A DNA stretch of 64,000 nucleotides from Ktedonobacteria bacterium brp13 (GCA_015099395.1 AP024096.1:5642001-5706000), one strand, 5' to 3'; counted from the stretch's first letter, positions 7,678 to 21,773 are shown. The notes: generated by a model not told the origin, from the letters alone. Program-made: numbers and translations.

Positions 7678-9327
7678 TTATGGTGCCGGTTCGCCACAGG
7701 TGCTACAGAAGCGAGCATTGGAGCGATTCATGTGTCCGCACGGCCAGATCTTTAAGGCCATGGTACTCTGGTTATTTGGTAGTGGGGTACCCGGTGGTAA
7801 TGTTGTTGAGGTGGTGGCTGATGTGCCAACCGGTCGGGATGGTGCTTCATCAACGACAGTCTCTTTTCCACCTTCTCCGTGCGCTGCTCTGAAATTCTTA
7901 TCGTTGTTGTTGCGCAGGGGTTTCTTCTTCGGACGTACAGCGGTACCCAGCATGCCTACAGCAAGTAAGGCAACAAGGACAGCTGAACCAATCAGGAGCG
8001 CCAGTGATTGCCAGTTAAAGGGGGTACTCGCGGTGTTATTAGCAACCCTCTGATTATTGCTGGCTGGTTTATTTGTTGTACCTGCCGGTACCAACTCATT
8101 TTTGGCTTGCGTCTGTGCATAGTCGTAATAGAGCTGCACCTGTTTAAAGGTTGGATACTGTTGCAAGAGCTGTGCGAATTGCTGCTCTGCTGTATGCCAG
8201 TGACCGGGTGTGGTTGCGGCATAGCTCGCGAAGGCCTGACTCCAGAGTTTCTCTTGTGCACCAGGCGTTGTATCCAATTTTAAGTTCTTGATCATGCTCT
8301 GTGCGGTACTGCTGGCCTGGAGAAAACTGGTATTGTTGGTGCCGGTCTGCGAGACAACACCAAAGCTGACGATACCCACAATATTGCCCTGGCTATCCAA
8401 TGCAGGGCCACCGCTATCGCCAGGTGAGACGTTACCTGTTACCTGGATTAATGGATTCCCTTTCTGCCCTGTCTTGTGTGCGTTAACAAAGACTTGATTG
8501 ACTGAAGAGGTAAGTAGACTATCAGGAGAATTACCGACGTCACTGTTACCGGGAAAGCCGATGGTCGTGAGTTGATCTTGTTGCTGCACTCCGTTAGAGT
8601 TACCGATCGGTACACTTAAGGAGTCGTTAAGTGGCACATGAATAATAGCTGTATCGGCCTGATCCGGCGGGCTCTCCTGTTCAATCTTATCAACGTTATA
8701 GGCGATACCACCGGGCAATACGGATGTGTTGGTGGCGTTCGTTTTTCCTGTGTAGGCGGTACTGAGATAGATGGTACTTGTAGGTGTATCAAAGGTCGCA
8801 GTCGACTGAAGTTGACCACTGGTCAGTTGTTGATTGACTGCCTGTGCTGTCGTTTGTGTCTGACCTGGTGTCGCAGTGCTATTGAGATAGTTAGCAATGT
8901 CAGTGGAGGCTGCCTGATAGAGCGAGGTGGTAAGATCTTTATCGGTTGCGGGTTTAACAACATGGTCTGCGGTGAGAACATCGCCATGAGCACTGATAAA
9001 GGTACCTGTCCCCGTGACACGCAGGGTATAGGGCTGACTACTCTGCTGGGGGAAGGTGACATCGGTGGATGAGATATGTACCTTGAGTTGACCATTTATT
9101 GCTGTGAAGATGCGGACTACAGAAGGGAGCGCAAGATCAACGTTGCGGATACGCGGGTCTGTAATATTCCCTCCCGGTGCCTCGCCAGCACGAGCATACA
9201 CTGTCCCGGACAGTGTTGAAGAGAGCACGCTAATAAGCGCTAGCAACAGACCAGAGAAGAGTAAGAGGCCTCTCCCTATTGTTTGATGCTGTTTTTCCAA
9301 ATGGCGAGAACGCTCGTGAATGAGCAC
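7678..9327 (-). CDS. Membrane-tethered trypsin-like serine protease with C-terminal zinc ribbon
   Basis: Protease of 549 residues. An N-terminal hydrophobic segment (about residues 19-45, ending YARA) exports the catalytic part. The HtrA/trypsin triad is visible: His122 in LTADHVV, Asp225 in QADTAIIHVPL and Ser305 in GNVSPGDSGGPA. A second transmembrane helix lies near residue 450, followed by an RPKKK stop-transfer and a short tail ending in a Cys-His-Cys-Cys zinc ribbon (PCGHMNRSN ... FCSTCG), which would then be cytoplasmic. There is no PDZ domain. I prefer the GTG start at 9325-9327, with AAGGGAGGG six bases upstream, over the in-frame ATG at 9366, which lacks a ribosome site. Confidence 0.87.
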   Translation of the reverse strand: MLIHERSRHLEKQHQTIGRGLLLFSGLLLALISVLSSTLSGTVYARAGEAPGGNITDPRIRNVDLALPSVVRIFTAINGQLKVHISSTDVTFPQQSSQPYTLRVTGTGTFISAHGDVLTADHVVKPATDKDLTTSLYQAASTDIANYLNSTATPGQTQTTAQAVNQQLTSGQLQSTATFDTPTSTIYLSTAYTGKTNATNTSVLPGGIAYNVDKIEQESPPDQADTAIIHVPLNDSLSVPIGNSNGVQQQDQLTTIGFPGNSDVGNSPDSLLTSSVNQVFVNAHKTGQKGNPLIQVTGNVSPGDSGGPALDSQGNIVGIVSFGVVSQTGTNNTSFLQASSTAQSMIKNLKLDTTPGAQEKLWSQAFASYAATTPGHWHTAEQQFAQLLQQYPTFKQVQLYYDYAQTQAKNELVPAGTTNKPASNNQRVANNTASTPFNWQSLALLIGSAVLVALLAVGMLGTAVRPKKKPLRNNNDKNFRAAHGEGGKETVVDEAPSRPVGTSATTSTTLPPGTPLPNNQSTMALKIWPCGHMNRSNARFCSTCGEPAP

Positions 9328-9523
9328 GAATCCCTCCCTTATAATGGTGTATTTCTTTTGCTGCATATGGTAAATCCCATCCCCATGCTTAAGAGAAGAG
9401 TACCGTATTTCTAAAGGTCCTTCAGATTCTTCTACTATAGAAAGTTACGCTGTGACGGTGAGTGGGTTGCACAGGTTTTTCTAGCTGCACCGAAGCTGTA
9501 CCAACTGCCTTCATTGTTGTCTC

Positions 9524-10093
9524 CTATCTGGCTGCTCTCTGTTGACGCCATTCGCTCTCCAGTAGACCGAACAGGATAAGATCGACATAGTGATCATACA
9601 GCCATTCGGCCTGGCGAATGATGCCCTCCTGGGTAAAGCCCAGACGTTGAGGGATGGCTGCACTGGCAGTGTTCCCCGTTGCGCAGCGAATCTCAACCTT
9701 ATTCATCTTTAACTCGCTGAAGGCATATGTAATTAACGTCTGACAGGCCCTGGTCATCAGTCCTTTACCCTGATACGGTTGCGCCAACCAATAACCAAGC
9801 TCGACTCGACGATTAAGCCAATCGAAAGGATGATAGCCGATCGAACCAACGATCTGCCCCTGGTACCAGAGCGCGAACGTAATACTCTGGTTATCTTGAT
9901 ATTGCAGCAGGGCACTATGTATATAAGCACGTTCATCTTCTATAGATCGGGTGAAATCGATCCAGGGCAGCCATTGGCGTAAGTAAGAGTTATTGGTCTG
10001 GATCAACTGATAAATCGCCTCGGCATCTTTTTCAGTCGGAACACATAATGCAGTCTCAGCATCGATTCTTATCTGTAATGGTTGTTTTATCAT
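9524..10093 (-). CDS. GNAT acetyltransferase, RimJ/RimL type
   Basis: Acetyl-CoA-dependent N-acetyltransferase of 189 residues, similar to those that modify ribosomal protein N termini or small amines. It shows the RimJ/L pattern: IYQLIQTNNSYLRQWLPW in the N-terminal arm, GSIGYHPFDWLNRRVELGYWL, the acetyl-CoA loop YQGKGLMTRA near residue 110, and KVEIRCATGNTASAAIPQRLGF. AAGGG lies before the ATG. Target unknown. Confidence 0.85.
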   Translation of the reverse strand: MIKQPLQIRIDAETALCVPTEKDAEAIYQLIQTNNSYLRQWLPWIDFTRSIEDERAYIHSALLQYQDNQSITFALWYQGQIVGSIGYHPFDWLNRRVELGYWLAQPYQGKGLMTRACQTLITYAFSELKMNKVEIRCATGNTASAAIPQRLGFTQEGIIRQAEWLYDHYVDLILFGLLESEWRQQRAAR

Positions 10094-10320
10094 GCCTGTG
10101 TATCCCTTTCAGGTGATCTCTCTACTCTTCTTCTATAGTAGCATGTTTAAGGGATTTCGCTTATTGAGCAAAAACTAAAGAAGATACAACTTCTCCTATA
10201 AGCTATAATCATGAAATTCCATACAAACCGAAACTGTTTGTTACCCTTGCTCGTATTACCAAAAGAGAATACTAACACTTCTACGCAAACAATGTGACAT
10301 CTATATAAGGAGCTTTTACG

Positions 10321-11283
10321 ATGAAAGCAAGAAAAATTTATCCAATATCCATTATGATGATGCTTTTGGCAACCCTTTTACTTGCAGCCTGTAGCCAGGC
10401 AACAACTGGTCCAGCTAAGAGTAATCTGTCTCCACAGCAGGTCATCTCAAAGTCTTCAGATGCGATGAAGCAGGTCAAGTCTTCACACTTTGTAAGCAAG
10501 ACTGATACCAGTTTTCAGTTGGCTGGTGTTTCAGCTGGTAAGGGCACTATACCGATAGTACAGAACACGAATGCAAGCTCCAATGGGAGTGGTGACATTC
10601 AGGGTAGTGATAGCCAGTTCTCAACGGTGACAACCGCCGGTTCGACACAGACTAAACTTGCCGAAGTCTCACAGGGTAATAAACTCTATATCCAGAACCA
10701 GGCTGGTAAATGGTATGTTCTCGATAAAAGCAAACTTCAAGCGGGTGCCATCAGCAATCTTCCCAGTAGCATCTCCGGCAATAGCATCGACCAGCAGAGT
10801 ATTCTTGCTCTTATTCAGGATGCCAAAGTCGTAGACTATGGTGATCAGACTGTGAATGGTACGAGTCTACGTCACCTTTCCGTCTCACTGGATAAGCAGG
10901 CTTTCAGCCAGGTAATTGCGCAAAATAGCCAGCTCAAGGGCCTGTTTGGACAGCAAGACATCAACCAGCTCTTAAATTCAACCAAATCGTTCAACACAAC
11001 TGCCGATGTTTATATCGACGAGTCCAAGTTCTATATCCATCAGTTTAAATGGAATATCGACATGTCTATCGATATGGCACAGGTCGCAAAGCAAATCCAG
11101 GGCACTGGCACGAATCAGTCCATCCCAATCGGCATAGAGACTTTGAAGTTTACCACAACAGAAGATCTTAGTAACTTTAATGCACCGGTAACCTTTAATA
11201 TTCCGCAAAATGCAACTCCGACAGACAATCTACTGACTGCCTTTGGTGCTACAACAACAGGTGCCACAATCCCAAATGAATAA
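10321..11283 (+). CDS. Secreted lipoprotein, LppX/LprG-like
   Basis: A 320-residue lipoprotein exported through Sec and anchored by a lipidated Cys: the signal peptide MKARKIYPISIMMMLLATLLLAAC... ends in the lipobox LAAC at residue 24. The mature part has a long stretch of Ser, Thr, Asn and Gln, with SSDAMKQVKSSHFV near the start and IGIETLKF near the end, which recalls the LppX/LprAFG fold used for lipid handling. That assignment is tentative. AAGGAG precedes the ATG by eight bases, and a clear terminator follows. Confidence 0.75.
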   Translation: MKARKIYPISIMMMLLATLLLAACSQATTGPAKSNLSPQQVISKSSDAMKQVKSSHFVSKTDTSFQLAGVSAGKGTIPIVQNTNASSNGSGDIQGSDSQFSTVTTAGSTQTKLAEVSQGNKLYIQNQAGKWYVLDKSKLQAGAISNLPSSISGNSIDQQSILALIQDAKVVDYGDQTVNGTSLRHLSVSLDKQAFSQVIAQNSQLKGLFGQQDINQLLNSTKSFNTTADVYIDESKFYIHQFKWNIDMSIDMAQVAKQIQGTGTNQSIPIGIETLKFTTTEDLSNFNAPVTFNIPQNATPTDNLLTAFGATTTGATIPNE

Positions 11284-11340
11284 GACCTTTCTACAATAAA
11301 ATAAGCCTTAAACACTGCATACACACTCAATTTTAAGAAT

Positions 11341-11380
11341 AAAAAAGTTGAGGAGAGCACAAGTTCTCCTCAACTTTTTT
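11341..11380. terminator. Bidirectional terminator, 16-bp stem
   Basis: Arms 11341-11356 and 11365-11380 pair perfectly, with A- and T-runs at the two ends. Lies between the convergent lipoprotein gene and pckA. Confidence 0.9.
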
Positions 11381-11439
11381 GATTTTGGCACGATCTCACC
11401 CATCAATCTTCATCCACCTACGAACAAGTTGACAATACC

Positions 11440-13023
11440 TCATCTGGTAGCGCTACTTGTCCCCCCCATGAAACCCGGGTAAACTGTTGGCAGGTTCTCG
11501 GTGAACAGTTTTGCCAGTTTTATCGCTTGCCTATCATAGGCGTCGGGATCAGACCAGGTGTTGCGCGGCCAGAGAACGTTCCCAGGAACATCTGGACACA
11601 CCGTGGGTATGTGCAGGCCAAAAATTGGATCGATGGCTGTTTCGACCTTCTCAATCTCTCCACTGATTGCTGCTCGTACCATGGCACGTGTATAGTTGAT
11701 GTTAATGCGCTTTCCCACCCCATATGGGCCACCGGTCCAGCCTGTATTTATCAAGTAGCAGCGCACATTGTGCTTATTGATACGCTCTTGTAGAAGGTTA
11801 GCGTATTCATCTGGCCGTAGCGGTAAGAAGGCCGCCCCAAAGCAAGCGCTAAAGGTGGCCTGAGGAGTTGTCACTCCCGACTCTGTTCCCGCTAGCTTAC
11901 TTGTGTAGCCAGATAGAAAATAGTACATCGCCTGTTCAGTCGTCAGTTTTGCGATAGGGGGCAATACGCCAAACGAATCGGCCGAAAGAAAGATAATGGC
12001 TTCCGACTGCCCTGCCGTGCCGGATGTAACGACGTTGTCAATGTAGTCAATTGGATAGGCCACACGGGTATTCTCTGTCAATGTTGCATCAGCATAGTCT
12101 GGTTGACGCGTCTCAGCATCCACTATGACATTCTCATAGACCGCTCCAAACTGCACCGCATTCCAGATTTGTGGCTCATATTGCTGAGAAAGATTAATAC
12201 ACTTGGCATAACAACCACCTTCGAAATTGAAGATCCCGTTGTCGCCCCAACCATGCTCATCGTCGCCTATCAAACGACGATCTGGATCGGCGGAAAGACT
12301 CGTCTTGCCCGTTCCAGATAAGCCAAAGAAGAGTACGACATCCTCATCAGGCCCCACATTGGCGGAACAGTGCATGGGTAAAACTCCCTCGGCCGGAAGG
12401 AGATAGTTGAGTACGGTAAAAATGGACTTTTTCATCTCACCAGCGTATTCTGTGCCCGCAATGAGCACCAGACGCTCTTTAAAATCAACAATAATTGCAG
12501 CGTCAGAGCGGGTGCCGTGAACACGAGGATTCGTGTGGAAATGAGGCACACACAAGATGGTGAAGCCTGGACGATCACTGCTCTGATCAATCTCTGCCTC
12601 GCGCAAGAATAATTGACGCGTGAAAAGGTTATGCCATGCCAGTTCTGTAATTACCTGAATAGGCATGCGATAGGACGGATCAGCGCCAGCTGCGGCATCT
12701 AATACATAGACGTCTCGCCCCTGGAGATAATCAGCCACGCCCTGCCGAATAAGTTCATATTTTTCAGATGATAGCGGGTGATTATTATCGCCCCACCAGA
12801 TGCGGTCAGCAATGTCCTCATTGGAAACAATGTATTTATCTTTTGGCGATCGTCCCGTATGCTTGCCAGTTGTCGCGCTGAATGCGCCGTTGGCCGCAAG
12901 TATTCCCTCGTTACGCGCCAGGGAATGTTCAACGAGTTGCGCTGGGGAAAGATTCCTGTAAACCTTTCCCAGATTAATCAGCCCGTAATCTTCCAGGGTC
13001 TTCTTACTTAATAGTACTGTCAT
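11440..13023 (-). CDS. pckA: Phosphoenolpyruvate carboxykinase (ATP)
   Basis: Gluconeogenic enzyme converting oxaloacetate and ATP to PEP, CO2 and ADP in the cytoplasm. The 527-residue protein (family about 530) has the substrate loop TGRSPKDKY, HCSANVG with a metal-binding His, the ATP-specific P-loop GLSGTGKTSLSADP and the second kinase motif GDDEHGW, then NTGWTGGPYGVG. The start at 13021-13023 is set by AAGGAG eight bases upstream; an in-frame start six codons earlier lacks one. It is followed on the same strand by nothing and shares a terminator with the lipoprotein gene. gdhA lies directly upstream, so amino-acid carbon can be fed toward sugar synthesis. Confidence 0.97.
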   Translation of the reverse strand: MTVLLSKKTLEDYGLINLGKVYRNLSPAQLVEHSLARNEGILAANGAFSATTGKHTGRSPKDKYIVSNEDIADRIWWGDNNHPLSSEKYELIRQGVADYLQGRDVYVLDAAAGADPSYRMPIQVITELAWHNLFTRQLFLREAEIDQSSDRPGFTILCVPHFHTNPRVHGTRSDAAIIVDFKERLVLIAGTEYAGEMKKSIFTVLNYLLPAEGVLPMHCSANVGPDEDVVLFFGLSGTGKTSLSADPDRRLIGDDEHGWGDNGIFNFEGGCYAKCINLSQQYEPQIWNAVQFGAVYENVIVDAETRQPDYADATLTENTRVAYPIDYIDNVVTSGTAGQSEAIIFLSADSFGVLPPIAKLTTEQAMYYFLSGYTSKLAGTESGVTTPQATFSACFGAAFLPLRPDEYANLLQERINKHNVRCYLINTGWTGGPYGVGKRININYTRAMVRAAISGEIEKVETAIDPIFGLHIPTVCPDVPGNVLWPRNTWSDPDAYDRQAIKLAKLFTENLPTVYPGFMGGTSSATR

Positions 13024-13193
13024 GATATGTATCTCCTTCAAGTTATTCTTTCGAACTGTTGCCGTTGACTCAACTAGAGTAGCGCGGATACTCGCGCAAT
13101 AAGTACATGTTGACTATAAAAAAAACCTATGAATGAAAAAATGAAAAAAGAAAAATGCGTAATTGCGGAATAACACTATGGAAAGGATTTTAA

Positions 13194-14489
13194 CTAGGGC
13201 AGACTGCGTATGCGTGTTGCCTCGGCCACACGTGCTACAGCTATGAGGTAAGCACCCATACGATAGTCACATTGCTGCTCCTCACAGATCGCCTGAACAG
13301 CGGTAAAACTTTGCGTCATCATCTGCTCCAGGCGCGTATTGACCTCTTCTAACGACCAGAAAAAGTGCTGAAGATCTTGCACCCACTCAAAGTAGCTCAC
13401 AACGACGCCACCGGCATTTGCGAGAATATCTGGAATGACCGGAATACCCCGTTCGCGGAAGATAGCATCAGCTTCCTGCGTGGTGGGACCATTCGCTGCC
13501 TCGACGATCAACTTCGTCTGGATGTATCTGGCATTTGCAGCAGTTAGTTGACCTGCAATCGCGGCGGGAATAAGGATATCAGATGGCTGTTCAAGCAGAT
13601 CGCTACCACTCAGCTTTTCGACATTGGGAACATCCTCAAGCCTACCCGACGTCTTGATCGCGTGTAATGCTTTGTTCACATCGATGCCATTCTCGTTATA
13701 GATTGCTCCATAGACGTCTGCAAGGCCAACAATCTTACAGCCTGCCTGAGCCAGCAGAGACGCTGTAACTGAACCAACATTGCCAAAGCCCTGAATAATA
13801 ACGCGTGCTCCTTTGAGCGGAATTCCGTGCACACGACACCCTTCGCGTGTAGCAATAAAGACACCGCGACCAGTCGCTTCCGTCCGCCCAACACTGCCAC
13901 CAATGGAGACCGGCTTACCTGTGACAACAGCTGGTACAGTACGCCCGCACTGTATGGAGTATGCATCCATGATCCAGGCCATAACTTGAGCGTTCGTATT
14001 AATATCAGGTGCGGGAATATCGCTCTCGGGGCCAATAATGCTTGCAATCTCCATTGTATAGCGGCGCGTTAGACGCTCCAATTCAGCAGATGAAAGTTGA
14101 CGTGTATCCACAATTACGCCACCTTTTGCCCCTCCGAATGGAATGTTCATTAATGCACATTTCCAGGTCATCCACATGGCAAGAGCTTGAACCTCGTCGA
14201 GTGAGACATTGACATCGTAGCGAATGCCGCCTTTCGCCGGTCCCCGATTCACATTATGTTGCACACGATAGCCAGTGAACATTTTTACGCTGCCATCGTC
14301 CATACGGACGGGAAAATGTACGGTAAGTTCACGCTTAGGAAATCGCAGCATAGCATTGAGTTCGGGGTTAAGATGGAGACGCTCAGTTGCTGCATCAAAT
14401 TGCGCAAGAGCCTGGACCAGCGGATTTGACTGTGGAGCTTTAACGCGAACAGGATCTTTAACTCGATTTTCAATCTCTTTTAGCATCAT
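13194..14489 (-). CDS. gdhA: Glutamate dehydrogenase (Glu/Leu/Phe/Val family)
   Basis: Reversible oxidative deamination of glutamate to 2-oxoglutarate with NAD(P). The 431-residue protein (family about 420-450) contains GPAKGGIRYD and the catalytic-lysine segment PFGGAKGGV, then PAPDINTN, VTGKPVSIGGSVGRTEATGRGV, and the nucleotide fold VIIQGFGNVGS. The start region is unusual: the ribosome site plus the first codons are repeated three times (14481-14567). Either Met codon of the MM start may be used. A divergent Lrp/AsnC regulator begins about 400 bases upstream and is the likely controller. pckA lies 170 bases downstream on the same strand. Confidence 0.96.
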   Translation of the reverse strand: MMLKEIENRVKDPVRVKAPQSNPLVQALAQFDAATERLHLNPELNAMLRFPKRELTVHFPVRMDDGSVKMFTGYRVQHNVNRGPAKGGIRYDVNVSLDEVQALAMWMTWKCALMNIPFGGAKGGVIVDTRQLSSAELERLTRRYTMEIASIIGPESDIPAPDINTNAQVMAWIMDAYSIQCGRTVPAVVTGKPVSIGGSVGRTEATGRGVFIATREGCRVHGIPLKGARVIIQGFGNVGSVTASLLAQAGCKIVGLADVYGAIYNENGIDVNKALHAIKTSGRLEDVPNVEKLSGSDLLEQPSDILIPAAIAGQLTAANARYIQTKLIVEAANGPTTQEADAIFRERGIPVIPDILANAGGVVVSYFEWVQDLQHFFWSLEEVNTRLEQMMTQSFTAVQAICEEQQCDYRMGAYLIAVARVAEATRIRSLP

Positions 14490-14567
14490 TACTAATTTTC
14501 CTTCTCTTTTAGCATCATTACTAATTTTCCTTCTCTTTTAGCATCATTACTAATTTTCCTTCTGTTC
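14481..14567 (-). repeat. 29-bp tandem repeat, three copies, of the gdhA ribosome site and start
   Basis: Units begin at 14481, 14510 and 14539; the first two are identical, the third differs at its far end. Read on the gene strand each unit holds AGAAGGAAAATTAGTA followed by ATGATG. The two upstream copies each open an 8-codon mini-ORF (MMLKEKEN, then TAG) at 14518-14492 and 14547-14521; the TAG sits three bases before the next ATG. The repeat evidently arose by duplication that included gdhA codons 1-5. Confidence 0.9.
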
Positions 14568-14889
14568 TTCCAAGTCAACAGGCGGGAACTACGTTAAATC
14601 TAACGAAAAAACATCATGTATACTGCCTGCTCGATACGTATCAAGCCGTGAGAGGATATATCCTCTAGTCAGGATTCAGATCAAATAAGTAAAGACATCG
14701 TAATGTCCTACCTTAATGATGTCCGTTAAGTATTCTTCGCGTTGCTCTTTCTTTTCACGTTTTATGTAATTGAGACTTCACATGGTAGTGTTGACACTTC
14801 ATAGTATAAAAGAAATAGAAGCTCTAATTAAAGAGAAATACAATTGTATTTTCACTAAATATCTTTACATAGAAAGGCAAAAGGGCAAT
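14568..14889. other. Divergent control region gdhA / Lrp
   Basis: About 320 A+T-rich bases with no convincing gene. It should hold promoters for both divergent genes and any Lrp-type operator; I could not identify a specific operator by eye. A plus-strand in-frame start at 14770 would lengthen the Lrp protein by 40 residues but has no family support. Confidence 0.5.
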
Positions 14890-15360
14890 ATGACTTTGCA
14901 AAATAATGATGGTCTACTCGATGACGTCGGATGGCACATTATTGAGATACTCCAACAGGATGCACGTATCTCTTTCAGAGACCTCGGTCGGAAGATTGGT
15001 CTCTCCGCCCCTGCTACTGCGGAGCGTGTGCGGAAAATGGAGGAGGTTGGTATTATCCGTGGCTACCATGCAGAGATTGATCATGAGAAAGTTGGTTTAC
15101 CTGTCACCGCTTTCATTCGGATCGTGGTACCAAAAGACAAGAGGGAGTATATTCATGAGCGACTCTATGAATTTTCTGAGGTCCTTGAGTGTTATCGACT
15201 GGCCGGCATCGACTCCTTTATTATAAAGGTCAGTGCTCCATCAATTACTCATCTGGAAGGTCTCATTGACCGCCTCGGGCAATATGGCCAATCAACCACC
15301 TCCATCATTTTATCGACGATAATGACAAAGAGAAGCATTGAAAGGATCGATGATAATTGA
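14890..15360 (+). CDS. Lrp/AsnC-family transcriptional regulator
   Basis: A 156-residue regulator of the feast/famine family, which senses amino acids through a RAM domain and binds DNA as an oligomer. The N-terminal helix-turn-helix reads LLDDVGWHIIEILQQDARIS then GRKIGLSAPATAERVRKMEEVGII; the RAM domain follows with YRLAGIDSFIIKV. An AAGGG site lies four bases before ATG 14890. Its divergent placement next to gdhA makes control of glutamate dehydrogenase, and of itself, the most likely job. Confidence 0.92.
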   Translation: MTLQNNDGLLDDVGWHIIEILQQDARISFRDLGRKIGLSAPATAERVRKMEEVGIIRGYHAEIDHEKVGLPVTAFIRIVVPKDKREYIHERLYEFSEVLECYRLAGIDSFIIKVSAPSITHLEGLIDRLGQYGQSTTSIILSTIMTKRSIERIDDN

Positions 15361-15442
15361 TCTGGTGACAGTATGGGAACTACATGAACAAGGATGGAAA
15401 CAGAAAGACATTGCGGCTGCACCGAAGTGGTGGCTAAAACAC

Positions 15443-15471
15443 TTGACATGGCTGGAAACTTGTGGGATACT
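15443..15471 (+). promoter_or_regulatory. rrn promoter P1
   Basis: TTGACA (15443-15448), a 17-base spacer and GATACT (15466-15471): perfect -35, optimal spacing, 4/6 -10. Confidence 0.75.
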
Positions 15472-15694
15472 ACGTGAGCTGTCGAAAACAAGACAATCTC
15501 TGATCCCTACGGATCAAGCTCCTGTCAGCTTTCACGCACCTGTGCCACGCTAACGTGGCTCTCCTGGGAATGATCGTTCTTTCTCTCCCACTTCAACAAT
15601 TCTTGTTGCTGTAGGAATGTCAGCCCTTTTTATAAGTGAGGTGACGCCGAAAGAACAAAAAGTACCGAGCTTCGCGGACCTGCGAAACTGGTAC

Positions 15695-15723
15695 TTGACA
15701 AACCCCAAGGGATGTGCGATACT
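15695..15723 (+). promoter_or_regulatory. rrn promoter P2
   Basis: TTGACA (15695-15700), 17 bases, GATACT (15718-15723). Same hexamers and spacing as P1, 252 bases downstream, as expected for tandem rRNA promoters. Confidence 0.8.
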
Positions 15724-16040
15724 ACAGCTACCGAAGCAAGCGAACGAAAAACACTGCTTGCTGGTACTGAAGCAGACATGCTTCAGCAGAGCACTTTGAC
15801 AACTGAAGAGTGGAAAGCAGAAGAACACAGTAACTGGAACGTGTCTCTTGTATAGGAGATACACAGCAAACACGTATATGTACAAGCTACCAGTTCCTGT
15901 CAATTCGGACGGAGTCCTTCGGGACACTGTCCACAACAATAATCTGCGATTATAATAGCCATGTTTTTATAACATGCGCCATGATTGCAACTTACCATGC
16001 ATTTTTCCCTGGCTTGTTTGAGCGAGGGTGAGATAAATAC

Positions 16041-20858
<4,818 letters not shown>

Positions 20859-20956
20859 TCACAGTGGTGATCCCATGGATGTGAACAGGACGATCGTCGA
20901 AGAGCATTGTGAGAAGACTGTTTCTTCTTGTGTGAGGAACGTCGCTCGCCGCAACG

Positions 20957-20992
20957 CGCTCGGCAAAATTGAGGATCTGTATCGTAAATTGT
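20957..20992 (+). other. 3' arm of the 23S rRNA processing stem
   Basis: Complementary to 17709-17744 in the 16S-23S spacer (36 positions: 33 Watson-Crick, two G-U, one A-G mismatch). A stem of this kind closing the 23S precursor is the usual RNase III target. Confidence 0.85.
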
Positions 20993-21041
20993 AAAGAGAA
21001 GTGCACATAAGACACGAAAGACACCTGCCTATGCAGGTGAG

Positions 21042-21155
<114 letters not shown>

Positions 21156-21158
21156 CTC

Positions 21159-21182
21159 ACCCGCCTTGAGCAGGTGTTTTTT
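21159..21182 (+). terminator. rrn operon terminator
   Basis: CACCCGC / GCAGGTG stem with one mismatch and a 5-base loop, followed by TTTTTT. Confidence 0.7.
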
Positions 21183-21205
21183 ATGTCCGGAACGATCACA
21201 AAGAG

Positions 21206-21237
21206 ACAGGAGAGAAGGCTTGCGCCCTCTCTCCTGT
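21206..21237. terminator. Hairpin between 5S rRNA and the ABM gene
   Basis: Arms 21206-21218 and 21225-21237 pair over 13 bp with one mismatch. Probably the terminator of the minus-strand gene at 21275. Confidence 0.65.
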
Positions 21238-21274
21238 TTGCTTATTCTGACTTGTAACGAAGCTGTAACGCTTA

Positions 21275-21580
21275 TTAATTGAGCACGTTTGCTTCGTAGT
21301 AAGTAATGCCGCTGCCACGGCTCTCTGTGTCGCTGCTGCTTGCTGCGCTACCATGGTGGCTGCGGAACAGAGGATTGTCTGTATATTCTTTAAGTGCTTC
21401 CTTTGACTCCCAACGTGACACGGCCAGCACTGAACCATCTTCCTCCGTCCACAGTTCCATGCCTAGGTAGCCCTTGAACTGTTTCATGCCTGGAGCCGCA
21501 TGCGTGAAGCCCTGGACCATCCGCTGACGGGCTTCGTCGCTAATATTGGCATCGGCAATTTTGTTGACTACAATTAACAT
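21275..21580 (-). CDS. Antibiotic-biosynthesis-monooxygenase (ABM) domain protein, heme-monooxygenase type
   Basis: Small 101-residue ferredoxin-like protein. MLIVVNKI (with Asn6), GFTHAAPGMKQFKGYLGMELW, and VLAVSRWESKEALKEYTDNPLFRSHHG match the IsdG/HmoB group of heme-degrading monooxygenases, including the Asn, Trp and His positions used in that group. Heme oxygenation is thus likely but not certain; many ABM proteins have other substrates. A strong AAGGAGAAGG site precedes the ATG. It is transcribed alone. Confidence 0.82.
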   Translation of the reverse strand: MLIVVNKIADANISDEARQRMVQGFTHAAPGMKQFKGYLGMELWTEEDGSVLAVSRWESKEALKEYTDNPLFRSHHGSAASSSDTESRGSGITYYEANVLN

Positions 21581-21723
21581 GCTATCCTTCTCCTTCTGTC
21601 TTTCACTTACTGCTACTTCTATGCATCATATCATGTTCTTGCATTTTTTGTTCATGGTAAACAGTCGTAACCAACTATTTACCATGTCTCTATTATAGAT
21701 TACTTTAACCTGAGTTTGCGCCA

Positions 21724-21773
21724 AAAACAAAAGAAGAGTAACCTCAAATAGCAGGGTACTCTTCTTTTGTTTT
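21724..21773. terminator. Bidirectional terminator, 17-bp stem
   Basis: Arms 21724-21740 and 21757-21773 are perfectly complementary; the A- and T-rich ends suit termination of the HNH gene on the minus strand. Confidence 0.85.

Larger units (their letters stand above)
15361..16040. other. rrn operon promoter and leader region
   Basis: About 680 bases without a credible gene, holding two matching promoters (listed) and a third possible -10 (TATAAT, 15951-15956) with only a weak -35. Small hairpins occur in the leader, for example near 15842-15866. Confidence 0.7.

Noticed and set aside
15338..15553. 71-codon open frame overlapping the end of the Lrp gene
   Set aside because: It contains the rrn P1 promoter (15443-15471), has no clear ribosome site and no recognisable family.
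15951..15956. Third rrn promoter with perfect TATAAT
   Set aside because: No acceptable -35 at 16-18 bases upstream; left as a possibility in the region entry.
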